DNA from: JAYZBC01 sp036339375
GTDB lineage: Bacteria; Pseudomonadota; Alphaproteobacteria; MPNO01; UBA2964
Assembly: GCA_036339375.1 (NCBI GenBank)
Contig: JAYZBC010000071.1
Coordinates: 19,301-83,300, forward strand
Reading direction: 5' to 3'
Length of the DNA stretch: 64,000 bases
Under the pieces are notes generated by a model, which did no database searches, was not told the DNA's origin, and saw nothing but the letters and a program-made list of their open reading frames with translations. A program made the translations under genes and the position numbers. Shown one piece after another: positions 8,931-16,814 of this stretch; the first letter of the stretch is position 1, and each line of letters starts with the position of its first letter.

Positions 8931-10046
8931 ATGAATAACGTACTCACTGACAGCAAGCAAACCTCTGAGGTTCCTAATGAAAAATATTGGTGGATTAAAG
9001 GAGAGTTGTGCTCACGCCTACCCAACCTTAATGCACGAAACAAAATTCAGAACATTACTCGGCAGTTTTTTACGAAAAAGGGTTTTATAGAAGTGGAAAC
9101 ACCAGCTTTGCAAGTATCCCCAGGATCAGAACCCCATTTAACACCGTTTACAACAAATCTACATGACCCTTTCGACAAAGAAAAAAAGAGGAAATTGTAC
9201 CTTCATACGTCTCCTGAATTTGCTATGAAAATGCTTTTAGTGGGTGGAATGAACAATATATTTCAATTGGCTCGCGTTTGGCGCAACGGGGAGCGTTCTG
9301 CAATTCATCATCCAGAATTTACAATGCTTGAATGGTATCAAACAGGGGCAAGTTGGCGAGATGTTGCCAAGACTTGCGAAAATCTCGTCAAGGAAGTGGC
9401 CATACAAAAATTCAAAAATACAAAACAAAAACCCCCCTTGTTTTCATGGAAAAATTCCAAGTGTAATCCAATGCAAGATTGGCAATATTTGTCTGTAGAT
9501 TGTGCGTTTAAAAAATTTTGTAGAATAGACCTTTTGTCTACTACTTCAAATCCTCTAGAACCCAACGTAATGGCCTTAAGTAAAGAAGCAGAAAAAATAG
9601 GTATTCGTGTGCATTCAAATGACCGTTGGGAAGAAATTTTTTTTCGGATTTTTCTTGATCGAATTGAACCCAACCTGGGGATTGGTGTGCCGACAGTATT
9701 GTATGATTGGCCTATTTCGATGGCCTCACTTGCACGCCAAAATCCAAAAGACGATAGGCTTGCGGAAAGGTTTGAGATATACATTTGTGCGATGGAAATA
9801 GCCAATGGATTTGGAGAACTTACGGACCCGGTTGAACATCGACGCCGCTTCAAAAATGATATGGCATTAAAAGACAAACTATATGGGCAAACCTATCCAG
9901 TGGATGAGGATTTTATAAAAGCATTAACTTTCGGTATGCCAAATTCATCGGGGATTGCTTTAGGTTTTGATCGTTTGGTAATGCTTTGTACTGGAGCACA
10001 AAAAATTGAGGATGTGCTTTGGGCTCCGCTGGTGAACATTTTATAA
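8931..10046 (+). CDS. epmA: EF-P--(R)-beta-lysine ligase EpmA (GenX/PoxA)
   Basis: A 371-residue class II lysyl-tRNA synthetase-like catalytic domain without the N-terminal tRNA anticodon-binding OB fold. Class II motif 2 appears as FQLARVWRNGERSAIHHPEFTMLEW and motif 3 as SSGIALGFDRLVML. The ligase joins (R)-beta-lysine made by EpmB to the conserved Lys of EF-P. It is divergent from epmB, with 65 bp between the starts, so the two may share a control region. The protein has slightly more Lys/Asn-rich loops than usual (LFSWKNSKCNP). Confidence 0.94.
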   Translation: MNNVLTDSKQTSEVPNEKYWWIKGELCSRLPNLNARNKIQNITRQFFTKKGFIEVETPALQVSPGSEPHLTPFTTNLHDPFDKEKKRKLYLHTSPEFAMKMLLVGGMNNIFQLARVWRNGERSAIHHPEFTMLEWYQTGASWRDVAKTCENLVKEVAIQKFKNTKQKPPLFSWKNSKCNPMQDWQYLSVDCAFKKFCRIDLLSTTSNPLEPNVMALSKEAEKIGIRVHSNDRWEEIFFRIFLDRIEPNLGIGVPTVLYDWPISMASLARQNPKDDRLAERFEIYICAMEIANGFGELTDPVEHRRRFKNDMALKDKLYGQTYPVDEDFIKALTFGMPNSSGIALGFDRLVMLCTGAQKIEDVLWAPLVNIL

Positions 10047-10087
10047 TTTTCTGATCAGTTTTGAAAATTTCAAAGTAATGCTTTAGG

Positions 10088-10109
10088 CTTGAGAAAATCA
10101 AGTTTTTTT
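10088..10109 (+). terminator. Weak rho-independent terminator after epmA
   Basis: A five-base-pair stem CTTGA/TCAAG with a GAAAA loop is followed at once by seven T residues, about 40 bp after the epmA stop. The stem is short and AT-rich, so its strength is uncertain. Confidence 0.5.
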
Positions 10110-10296
10110 GACTTAACTGTCTTGCACAATAGAAACTCCAGGAAATGTTTATGAACACATTCAGAAGCCGGGGCTATAATTGTTTAGAAGAATTCTTCGA
10201 GTGTGCATGCACGAAAGGATTGGCCTAATGATAAAAAGCGACTTTAGGCTTTATAAAAATTATAGGGCATGCGTTGAGTTAAGGGTAGGATAGATT

Positions 10297-10950
10297 TTAA
10301 ACAGAGTGGCGGTCAAAAATTTCGTTAAAATTTTCTACAGCCTTACCTGGCCCCTCAGGATGGTTCCAGACTCCGGCAGAGACAGCAATAAAATCTGCTC
10401 CCGCTTCCACTACCGTCTGACAATTTTCAGTGTTAATCCCGCCAATAGCTACGCACGGTAAAGTCATCGTTTTTTGCCATTTTGATAAAATATTAGGTTG
10501 TGCGGTGTATTTTGGTTTTTTTGTGGAGCTTTCAAAAAATGCACCAAATGCCACGTAATCTGCTCCTGCTTCACCTGCTGTCATGGCAAGATGTGTTGAG
10601 GAATGGCATGTTACCCCGACTATAGAATTTGGCCCTACCAACTCTCGTGCCTTTTTATAAGGTGTATCACTTTGGCCGATATGGACTCCATCACATCCAA
10701 ATTCTGCAGCAAGGTCAGCTCTATCATTTAAAATAAATGGAATTTGGTGTTTTTGAACCATTGGTTGCAATAGGTTAGCTACTTTTCTAATAGTTTCATC
10801 TTGAACGTTTTTTAGTCTGAGTTGTACACATGCAACATCACCAGCATCTATAGCCAATTGCATAGAGTCAGCAAAAGGAAAAAGCTTTTCCCCCACTATA
10901 TTGGAAGGAGTGATCAGGTAGAGGCGGCAGCGATGTCCTTCAGCGACCAT
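10297..10950 (-). CDS. thiE: Thiamine-phosphate synthase
   Basis: A 217-residue TIM-barrel enzyme joining HMP-pyrophosphate to thiazole phosphate to give thiamine monophosphate. Motifs seen are CVQLRLKN, FILNDRADLAAEFGCDGVHIGQSD (the pyrophosphate and Mg region), VGVTCHSSTHL, ADYVAFGAFFESSTK and the C-terminal CVAIGGINTEN. It starts five bases after the aldolase stop, so the two are very likely one transcript. Another thiamine gene, thiD, is at 29.4 kb. No TPP riboswitch is visible upstream. Confidence 0.93.
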   Translation of the reverse strand: MVAEGHRCRLYLITPSNIVGEKLFPFADSMQLAIDAGDVACVQLRLKNVQDETIRKVANLLQPMVQKHQIPFILNDRADLAAEFGCDGVHIGQSDTPYKKARELVGPNSIVGVTCHSSTHLAMTAGEAGADYVAFGAFFESSTKKPKYTAQPNILSKWQKTMTLPCVAIGGINTENCQTVVEAGADFIAVSAGVWNHPEGPGKAVENFNEIFDRHSV

Positions 10951-10955
10951 TAAAT

Positions 10956-11879
10956 CTAAAGTTTGCCCTGATAAATTTTGATTATTGTATCTAACATAGA
11001 GAGAGCATCTTTCCTTTCTCGCTGAAAGGTGTTTCGACCAATGATTGATCCATTGCCGCCGCCATCTCTAATGGCGCGCACTTCGTTATATATACCTTCT
11101 AGGTCCTTTGCTTCACCGCCAGAAAAAACAACTATTCGTTTTCCGTTGAAGCAGCTTTGGACAACGTGGCTGATACGCGATGTTAGGTTTGTTATGTCTA
11201 TTTTTTGGTTATCATAAACCTTTTGAGCAGACTCAAGAAAAATAGCTTCGGTCGGCGGTTTTACTTTTATAACATGAGCGCCGATAAGGCATGCCATATG
11301 TGCGGCATAAGCACAGACGTCTATAGCTGTTTCTCCTTCACGGGATAGCATTCCACCCCGTGGATAAGACCAAACAACTACTGCAAGCCCAAAAGATTTG
11401 GCTTCTTCCGCAAGTTCGCTTATTTCTTCTATTAATTCATATTGATCTTCCGAGCCTGGGTAGATAGTAAAACCAATTGCTGCACAACCTAGTCTTAGTG
11501 CATCGCTAACTGCGGCTGTTATTGCTTGATCTTTATTTGAAGATAGAGAATTCGCACTATTGCATTTTAAAATTGTGGGAATGGTACCAGCGAAACTATC
11601 TGCACCTGCTTCCAACATGCCCAGCGGAGCGGCAAATGCAGAAAGCCCTGCGTCAACGGCTAGTTGATAGTGGTAGTGTGGGTCATATCCAGCTGGGTTA
11701 GGAGCAAAACTGCGAGCTGGCCCGTGTTCAAATCCTTGGTCAACTGGTAAGATTAGTAACCTTCCGCTGCCGCCTAATCGTCCGTGCATTAAAATCCGCG
11801 CTAAATTTCCCTTTGTTCCAGGATTATCAGATTCATATCCAGACAAAATTTTTCTAACTCGTTGCGTAACTTTAGGCAT
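10956..11879 (-). CDS. Class I fructose-bisphosphate aldolase, DhnA/FbaB type
   Basis: A 307-residue aldolase of the archaeal/DhnA type. Typical landmarks are RLLILPVDQGFEHGPARSFAPNPAGYDP, VVVWSYPRGGML, HVIKVKPPT (the Schiff-base Lys region) and IVVFSGGEAKD, with the phosphate-binding GGNGSIIGRNTFQR near the end. It cleaves or forms fructose 1,6-bisphosphate in glycolysis and gluconeogenesis without a metal. A strong GAGGAGAAA site lies before the ATG. It heads an operon with thiE. Confidence 0.93.
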   Translation of the reverse strand: MPKVTQRVRKILSGYESDNPGTKGNLARILMHGRLGGSGRLLILPVDQGFEHGPARSFAPNPAGYDPHYHYQLAVDAGLSAFAAPLGMLEAGADSFAGTIPTILKCNSANSLSSNKDQAITAAVSDALRLGCAAIGFTIYPGSEDQYELIEEISELAEEAKSFGLAVVVWSYPRGGMLSREGETAIDVCAYAAHMACLIGAHVIKVKPPTEAIFLESAQKVYDNQKIDITNLTSRISHVVQSCFNGKRIVVFSGGEAKDLEGIYNEVRAIRDGGGNGSIIGRNTFQRERKDALSMLDTIIKIYQGKL

Positions 11880-11955
11880 TTTCTCCTCACAATTTTTCTT
11901 AATCTCTATAATTTATACTTGAGTTTTACCAAACAAGAAATGACTCCGGAAAAAT

Positions 11956-12390
11956 TCAACTATATTTTTTCCATAAACTTTCTTCAGGATCATCAGTTAG
12001 GGCCAAGTCTAACAAATTTGGCCTGTGCGTTTTCACCACCGCTCCAAGTTTTTGGGCGATTTGGTTTAATTTAATAGAAGAAGAAAATTGACTTGAGATG
12101 CAAATGTGTGTGATGCCTTGCCGTAAGGCCCCGAGTGAATGTCCAGAATGTGTTCCACAATCTAGAACGCCATCAATTTTAATTTGGGGAAACTCTAAAC
12201 GTACCAAATTTATTATTTCTTGGAACCAAGCAGGTCCAATAAATCCAACAGCCCCATGCGCACTCCAAAGCTCAATTTGCGCACCGATTTTTGAGGCTAC
12301 TATGCAAGCAGTACGGGCATGATCTATCCCATGGATTACGACTCGCATTAAAGTAGCGTTAGGTTTATTTTTTGTTTGAGTTTTGTTCAT
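11956..12390 (-). CDS. Conserved hypothetical protein
   Basis: A 144-residue soluble protein that I do not recognise as a named family. After a Lys/Asn-rich start it has an alternating beta/alpha pattern (RVVIHGIDHARTACIVASKIGAQIELWSA, then GPAWFQEIINLV), and a CGTHSGHSLGALRQGI segment. The fold looks Rossmann-like, and the Gly-Ser-rich turn could bind a phosphate. Similar short proteins stand between zapA and the aldolase in other alphaproteobacteria. A second start at 12348 (MRVVIHGID) is possible and may be the real one. Confidence 0.6.
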   Translation of the reverse strand: MNKTQTKNKPNATLMRVVIHGIDHARTACIVASKIGAQIELWSAHGAVGFIGPAWFQEIINLVRLEFPQIKIDGVLDCGTHSGHSLGALRQGITHICISSQFSSSIKLNQIAQKLGAVVKTHRPNLLDLALTDDPEESLWKKYS

Positions 12391-12400
12391 GTTACATAAT

Positions 12401-12430
12401 TTGCCATTTTGACAAATTTATCGTTATGAT
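12401..12430 (+). promoter_or_regulatory. Predicted sigma-70 promoter of the zapA operon
   Basis: TTGCCA (12401-12406) and TATGAT (12425-12430) are separated by 18 bases, close to the sigma-70 consensus, upstream of the coiled-coil gene and zapA. A TTGACA at 12409 is too close to the -10 to serve. Transcription should start near 12437. Confidence 0.5.
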
Positions 12431-12507
12431 CCCCCTTGATCTTTATTTAGAAGGGGCCCTATGTTTGTAAAATACTGCAGAGGTGCAGATTATAAGGGAA
12501 GAATTAA

Positions 12508-12741
12508 ATGGGGCAACTGGAAGAATCAGAAGAACGATTAAACCGTGCTCTAAATCGACTGGAAGCTGCTTCCACGAGAATTGGGGAAAGTCCTTCGATC
12601 GCAAAAGTACAAGCTGAATTGAATTTTCTTCGCCAGCGATGTTCTAAGCTGGAAAAACGAAATGAAGAAGCGTCTGCAAGACTTACGTCCGCTATCCAGC
12701 GTCTGCGTTCATTATTGGATTCTGGTGATGGGAAATATTAA
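12508..12741 (+). CDS. Small coiled-coil protein preceding ZapA (DUF4164-like)
   Basis: A 77-residue, highly helical protein (LNRALNRLEAASTRIG; QAELNFLRQRCSKLEKRNEEA) predicted to be one continuous coiled coil. Small proteins of this kind sit directly ahead of zapA in many alphaproteobacteria and are listed as DUF4164 or hypothetical. The last 14 bases overlap the zapA start, so translation is probably coupled, and a role in division or Z-ring organisation is an inference from this. An AAGGGA site lies eight bases before the ATG. Confidence 0.75.
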   Translation: MGQLEESEERLNRALNRLEAASTRIGESPSIAKVQAELNFLRQRCSKLEKRNEEASARLTSAIQRLRSLLDSGDGKY

Positions 12742-13060
12742 TGTAAAAATCAATTCAAGAACCTATCAGGTTGCTTGTAATGATGGAGAAGAAAAACATC
12801 TTTTAGAGCTCGCGGATTTGGTCGAAAAACGCGTTCAACAACTTGTTTCTTCAGTTGGACAAATAGGTGAAGCACGATTATTGGTAATGACGGGACTTCT
12901 GCTTTCGGACGAGCTTACAGAGGCTTATAGATCAAAACAAAATTTACAACCTCTGGGTTCCGTTAGTGACCAAAATATAGATGAAAAAAAGCAGGTTGTA
13001 AAAAATGAAGCACTTACGGATAGGATAGATCGTATTGCAGTTAAGTTGGAGCCTGCGTAA
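12728..13060 (+). CDS. zapA: Cell division protein ZapA
   Basis: A 110-residue protein with the ZapA N-terminal domain (VKINSRTYQVACNDGEEKHLLELADLVEKRV) followed by a helical C-terminal part. ZapA binds FtsZ and bundles its filaments at mid-cell. The start at 12728 (MGNINVKINSRTY) is chosen because the family begins here. An upstream in-frame start at 12662 would add 22 unrelated residues and lie deep in the preceding gene. It is followed at once by 6S RNA, as in most proteobacteria. Confidence 0.92.
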   Translation: MGNINVKINSRTYQVACNDGEEKHLLELADLVEKRVQQLVSSVGQIGEARLLVMTGLLLSDELTEAYRSKQNLQPLGSVSDQNIDEKKQVVKNEALTDRIDRIAVKLEPA

Positions 13061-13070
13061 GATTGTTTAG

Positions 13071-13226
13071 ACGGTGCTGCTTGGTGCGAGAAACGTTAGA
13101 TCTCTGGGGCCAATGTATTCTTCTCGGGAGCTGTCCCTGCCAAAATCGTGGTTTTGGTATATGGTGCCCACCTGCTTAAGCAGGCCTTAGAAGGATTAAA
13201 ATGTTGACCGGCTAAAGCGGCATCGT
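13071..13226 (+). ncRNA. ssrS: 6S RNA
   Basis: The region between zapA and the 5-formyl-THF cyclo-ligase gene has no reading frame but shows the long, closed hairpin of 6S RNA. The ends ACGGTGCTGC (13071-13080) and GCGGCATCGT (13217-13226) pair with G-U closures. The inner sequence GGTGCGAGAAACGTT and TCTGGGGCC next to a central bubble fits alphaproteobacterial 6S RNA. 6S RNA mimics an open promoter and sequesters the sigma-70 holoenzyme. Its target, RpoD, is encoded at 61 kb. The exact ends are estimated from the closing stem. Confidence 0.88.
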
Positions 13227-13263
13227 TGGGATACATAATTGTAAGATTTAAAAATTATTTTGT

Positions 13264-13869
13264 TTGATATTGACATCGATTGACCAGGAAAAACGCTCCT
13301 TAGCGCAGCACATGACGGTAGTGCGTAATTTAGCTCACCATCAAGCAGGGCAAAAAGCTAGCCAAAGCATTTGTGAAAATTTTTCTTTTGCTCGAAATAA
13401 TGGACTTACGCTTCACCAAGGAACAATCATTTCTGGGTATTGGCCAATTTTGAAAGAATTGGATGTTCGTATTTTACTTGAAGGGCTTTCTAGTGAAGGC
13501 ATGCAGTGCGTCCTTCCGGTGGTGCATAAAACGACAAAGACTTTAATGTTTAGAAAGTGGCAACCTAATGATTCTTTAGAGAAAAAAAGTTTCGGAACTT
13601 TTGAACCGAAAGCAAATCAGCCACTTTTGGTTCCAGATGTTATGCTTGTACCCTTGTTGGCTGTAGATAAACAAGGTAATCGTCTTGGCTATGGTGGAGG
13701 CTATTTTGACAGGACCATTTTTTCATACCGTTTGAAGGAGTTCGGCTCAGTTACAGCGGTGGGCATGGCGTTTGAAACACAACGAATTGCCAATGTGCCG
13801 TTTGATGATCAAGATGCCCGGTTAGACTGGTTAGTAACTGAAAAAGGTGTATATCGTTTCAAAGTTTAA
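13264..13869 (+). CDS. 5-formyltetrahydrofolate cyclo-ligase
   Basis: A 201-residue protein of the YgfA/MTHFS family, which turns 5-formyl-THF into 5,10-methenyl-THF using ATP. The family's C-terminal motif DVMLVPLLAVDKQGNRLGYGGGYFDRT is intact, and TISGYWPI marks the substrate-binding part. The start is a TTG codon at 13264. No later start keeps the conserved N-terminal EKRSLAQHM helix. The zapA-6S RNA-cyclo-ligase order is ancient and helped identify the RNA. Confidence 0.93.
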   Translation: MILTSIDQEKRSLAQHMTVVRNLAHHQAGQKASQSICENFSFARNNGLTLHQGTIISGYWPILKELDVRILLEGLSSEGMQCVLPVVHKTTKTLMFRKWQPNDSLEKKSFGTFEPKANQPLLVPDVMLVPLLAVDKQGNRLGYGGGYFDRTIFSYRLKEFGSVTAVGMAFETQRIANVPFDDQDARLDWLVTEKGVYRFKV

Positions 13870-13887
13870 ATTCAGTTGGAAAGCCTG

Positions 13888-14703
13888 ATGCGTATTTTAA
13901 TTTTTGGTGATGTTGTTGGTCGTTCGGGGCGAAACCTTGTTTACGAAAAGCTACCAGATTTGCGACAAAATCACGATGTCGACTTCGTCATCATTAATGG
14001 AGAAAATTCTGCAGGGGGTTTTGGTATTACACCAAAAATTTGTGATGAATTTTTTAAAGCAGGTGCCGATGTTGTAACAACTGGTAACCATGTTTGGGAT
14101 CAAAAGGAAATTTATCAGTATATAGAAAATGAAAAACGCCTACTCCGGCCACAAAACTACCCAGAGGGCACGCCGGGATCAGGAATTGGCCAATATACTG
14201 ATTTATCTGGCCGCAAAATTTTAGTGCTTCATTTTATGGGGTCTCTTTTTATGCCTCCAATTGGTGATCCGTTCGCAGGAGTGAAACTTGCGCTGGTAAA
14301 TCGGAAATTGAGGAGAGATTTTGCCGCTATTTTTCTAGATTTTCATGGTGAAGCTACCAGCGAAAAAATGGCAATGGGGCACTTGTTGGATGGCCATGTA
14401 AGTGCGGTGGTAGGTACGCATTCACACATACCAACCGCTGATCACCGAATTTTACCAAATGGTACAGCCTATATTACAGATATTGGAATGTGTGGTGATT
14501 ATGATTCAGTAATAGGTATGAAAAAAGAAACATCGATTGCTCGTTTTCTAAAACAATCTCCAACCCCCAGATTGGAAGTGGCAACAAAGGAGGCTACAAT
14601 CTGTGCGGTTCTTATAGAAACAAATGATAAGACTGGTAAGGCAACATCTATTTTACCGTTGAGAATAGGAGGTTGCTTGCAACCGGTTACGTTATCCAAT
14701 TAA
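13888..14703 (+). CDS. YmdB-family metallophosphoesterase (TIGR00282)
   Basis: A 271-residue calcineurin-like phosphoesterase. The metal-binding series is visible as FGDVVGRSGR, INGENSAGGFGIT, TTGNHVWDQKE, DFHGEATSEKMAMG and VGTHSHIPTAD. Family members hydrolyse 2',3'-cyclic nucleotides. In Bacillus the homologue affects biofilm and motility decisions, but the role here is unknown. GGAAAG lies before the ATG at 13888 (MRILIFGDVVGR). The in-frame TTG at 13876 is less likely. It starts 18 bases after the cyclo-ligase stop and is probably co-transcribed. Confidence 0.92.
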   Translation: MRILIFGDVVGRSGRNLVYEKLPDLRQNHDVDFVIINGENSAGGFGITPKICDEFFKAGADVVTTGNHVWDQKEIYQYIENEKRLLRPQNYPEGTPGSGIGQYTDLSGRKILVLHFMGSLFMPPIGDPFAGVKLALVNRKLRRDFAAIFLDFHGEATSEKMAMGHLLDGHVSAVVGTHSHIPTADHRILPNGTAYITDIGMCGDYDSVIGMKKETSIARFLKQSPTPRLEVATKEATICAVLIETNDKTGKATSILPLRIGGCLQPVTLSN

Positions 14704-14874
14704 TCCCGTTCAGTGTTTTGGTTTTTTAAATGTTATTGATTTTTGTCATAGGCCTGCATCCAAATTGCTAAGTTTACATCTTACCACATAATTTAGATCA
14801 TAGCTTTCATCTTAAAAATTAGCTATAAACTGTGAAAGAAATGTTATAAACCACAAGATATAGTATTAATAAAG

Positions 14875-14891
14875 CTTCCGACAATCGGAAG
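14875..14891 (+). promoter_or_regulatory. Leader hairpin touching the yebC ribosome site
   Basis: A perfect seven-base-pair stem CTTCCGA/TCGGAAG with a CAA loop ends two bases before the GG of the AAGAGG ribosome site of yebC (ATG at 14901). Its 3' arm contributes the GGAAG part of the purine-rich Shine-Dalgarno stretch, so folding would partly hide it. No T-run follows, so it is not a terminator. Confidence 0.45.
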
Positions 14892-14900
14892 AGGTCCAAC

Positions 14901-15650
14901 ATGGCAGGACACTCTCAATTTAAAAATATCATGCACAGAAAAGGGTCGCAGGATAAGAGGCGTGCTAAAAAATTTACCAAGTTAATTCGTGAGTTACAGG
15001 TGGCAGCACGGTCGGGGCAGCCAGATCCAGATATGAATCCTGCACTCAAGAATGCCGTGTCTGCAGCCAAAGCTGCAAACATGCCTAAAGATAATATTGA
15101 AAGGGCAATCAAAAGGGCGCTTGGTGATGATAACAACCAGTTGTTAGAGGAAATACGTTATGAAGGGTATGGACCTGGGGGGGTGGCTATTGTAGTTGAA
15201 GCTCTAACTGATAATCGAAATCGCACTGCCAGCGAAATTCGAACGGTGTTTACAAAACATGGAGGATCTTTAGGGGAGACAAACAGTGTTGTTTTCCAGT
15301 TTCAACGAATTGGCTCTATCATTTATTTGGCAAATCAAACCGGTTTCGAAGACATCTTTGAAGCGGCGCTTGAAGCCGGTGCCACCGATGTGAATTTTGG
15401 CGAAATAAACCATGAAGTAATATGTGTCCCATCCGAACTACATATTATCCAGTCAAGGCTCGAGGCAGTCTTCGGCCCGCCTGCTCAGTCGGAGTTGCAA
15501 TGGAAGCCGTTAACGACAATAAAACTAGAAATTGGAATATGGGAAAGGTTGTACAAACTCCTCGAATTACTTGAAGATAACGATGATGTACGGTCCGTTT
15601 CGGCGAACTATGAAATGGATGATTGTTTGTTGAAGCGGATAGAAAACTAA
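14901..15650 (+). CDS. YebC/PmpR-family (TACO1) DNA-binding or translation factor
   Basis: A 249-residue protein with the family start MAGHSQFKNIMHRKGSQDKRR, the central YEGYGPGGVAIVVEALTDNRNRT and the third-domain pattern DVRSVSANYEM. YebC proteins were described as transcription regulators and more recently as factors easing ribosome stalling on proline-rich stretches, which would parallel the EF-P module at 7-10 kb. It stands directly upstream of ruvCAB, as in most proteobacteria. The C-terminal third is a little divergent (LLKRIEN tail). Confidence 0.93.
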   Translation: MAGHSQFKNIMHRKGSQDKRRAKKFTKLIRELQVAARSGQPDPDMNPALKNAVSAAKAANMPKDNIERAIKRALGDDNNQLLEEIRYEGYGPGGVAIVVEALTDNRNRTASEIRTVFTKHGGSLGETNSVVFQFQRIGSIIYLANQTGFEDIFEAALEAGATDVNFGEINHEVICVPSELHIIQSRLEAVFGPPAQSELQWKPLTTIKLEIGIWERLYKLLELLEDNDDVRSVSANYEMDDCLLKRIEN

Positions 15651-15673
15651 TTAACTAAGAAGGGATCAATTAT

Positions 15674-16198
15674 TTGAAGATAATTGGACTTGATCCTGGC
15701 CTTCGGACCACTGGTTGGGGTGTTGTAGACGTCGAAGGTAACAACTTGACTCACATCGCGAATGGAGTTGTGAAAGTAAAATCTGAAAACACACTTTCGA
15801 TTCGGCTGGCAATGTTGTTTTGTGAATTAAAATCAATTTTGGAAACCTATCATCCTGAAGAAGCCGCTGTGGAAAAATCATTTGTCAGTCAAAATTCGTC
15901 TTCAACCCTTAAACTAGGACATGCAAGGGGTGTAATTATGTTGGCGCCGGCTTTATCCGAAATTTCTGTTAGCGAATATTCTCCAAACGTAATAAAAAAA
16001 TCCTTAGTTGGATCCGGGCATGCTAGCAAGGAACAGGTAAAAATGATGGTCAGCACTCTTTTGCCGGGGGCTTACCCAAAAAGTTTGGATGCTGCAGATG
16101 CTTTAGGCGTTGCGGTTTGCCATGCACACCATCGGAATCAAATCTCCATTTCAGGTGAAACACGGAAAAGTCAAAAAGAAATGGTACAGAGAAAATGA
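15674..16198 (+). CDS. ruvC: Crossover junction endodeoxyribonuclease RuvC
   Basis: A 174-residue resolvase of the RNase H fold that cuts Holliday junctions. The four acidic catalytic residues are visible in GLDPGL (D7), AAVEKSF, and the C-terminal DAADALGVAVCH. It starts at a TTG codon with AAGGGA upstream. The ruvA ATG is ten bases after the stop, so ruvCAB forms one operon. Confidence 0.95.
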   Translation: MKIIGLDPGLRTTGWGVVDVEGNNLTHIANGVVKVKSENTLSIRLAMLFCELKSILETYHPEEAAVEKSFVSQNSSSTLKLGHARGVIMLAPALSEISVSEYSPNVIKKSLVGSGHASKEQVKMMVSTLLPGAYPKSLDAADALGVAVCHAHHRNQISISGETRKSQKEMVQRK

Positions 16199-16208
16199 GG
16201 CTATCACG

Positions 16209-16814
16209 ATGATAGCTAAACTCATCGGTGTTTTGGATTCATTAGGTGAAGACAGTGTAATAATTGAAGTGTCTGGCGTTGGCTATTTGGTTTTTTGTTC
16301 ATCTCGTACTTTACGTTCATTTGGCAAACTTGGTGATCCTCTCACGCTTTTTATAGAAACGCATGTACGTGAGGACCATATCCATTTATATGGATTTTTA
16401 GATTCGTCCGAACATGAATGGTTTCGTTTATTAACCACTGTACAGGGCGTAGGAGCAAAAGTGGCGCTCGCTGTTCTTGGTACTTTGACCCCTAAAGAAC
16501 TGGAGAATGCGTTTTTAACAGAAGACAAAGCGTTATTGACAAGGGCGCCAGGCGTTGGACAACGTTTAGCAGTAAGATTATTAGCAGAATTACGTGACAA
16601 AGTTTCTGGATTTGGAGTGTTGTCCGTTAAAAATTCTTTGGGCAAGGTTGTTGATAGTTCGGGCCCTATCAGTGATGCAGTGTCAGCATTAATGAATTTG
16701 GGTTATGGCCGAGCTGCGGCTTTTGGAGCTGTATCCCATGCCGCCCAAGCATTAAGTGGAAAAATTACTGTGGAGACCCTGGTAAAGGCCGGGTTGCAGG
16801 AGTTAAGCGCGTGA
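16209..16814 (+). CDS. ruvA: Holliday junction helicase subunit RuvA
   Basis: A 201-residue protein: N-terminal OB fold ([21 protein letters not shown]), two helix-hairpin-helix motifs ([30 protein letters not shown]) and the RuvB-contacting C-terminal domain ([15 protein letters not shown]). It tetramerises on four-way junctions. The start at 16209 has GAGG eight bases upstream. The longer in-frame frame from 16110 runs inside ruvC. The stop overlaps the ruvB start. Confidence 0.95.
   Translation: MIAKLIGVLDSLGEDSVIIEVSGVGYLVFCSSRTLRSFGKLGDPLTLFIETHVREDHIHLYGFLDSSEHEWFRLLTTVQGVGAKVALAVLGTLTPKELENAFLTEDKALLTRAPGVGQRLAVRLLAELRDKVSGFGVLSVKNSLGKVVDSSGPISDAVSALMNLGYGRAAAFGAVSHAAQALSGKITVETLVKAGLQELSA

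Noticed and set aside
9338..9877. Long open frame on the minus strand inside epmA
   Set aside because: It lies wholly within a well-conserved gene, has no ribosome site and its translation resembles no protein; it is a shadow of epmA codon use.
12432..12456. CCCCTT/AAGGGG inverted repeat ahead of the zapA operon
   Set aside because: Its 5' arm lies at or before the predicted transcription start, so the RNA probably does not contain the full hairpin.
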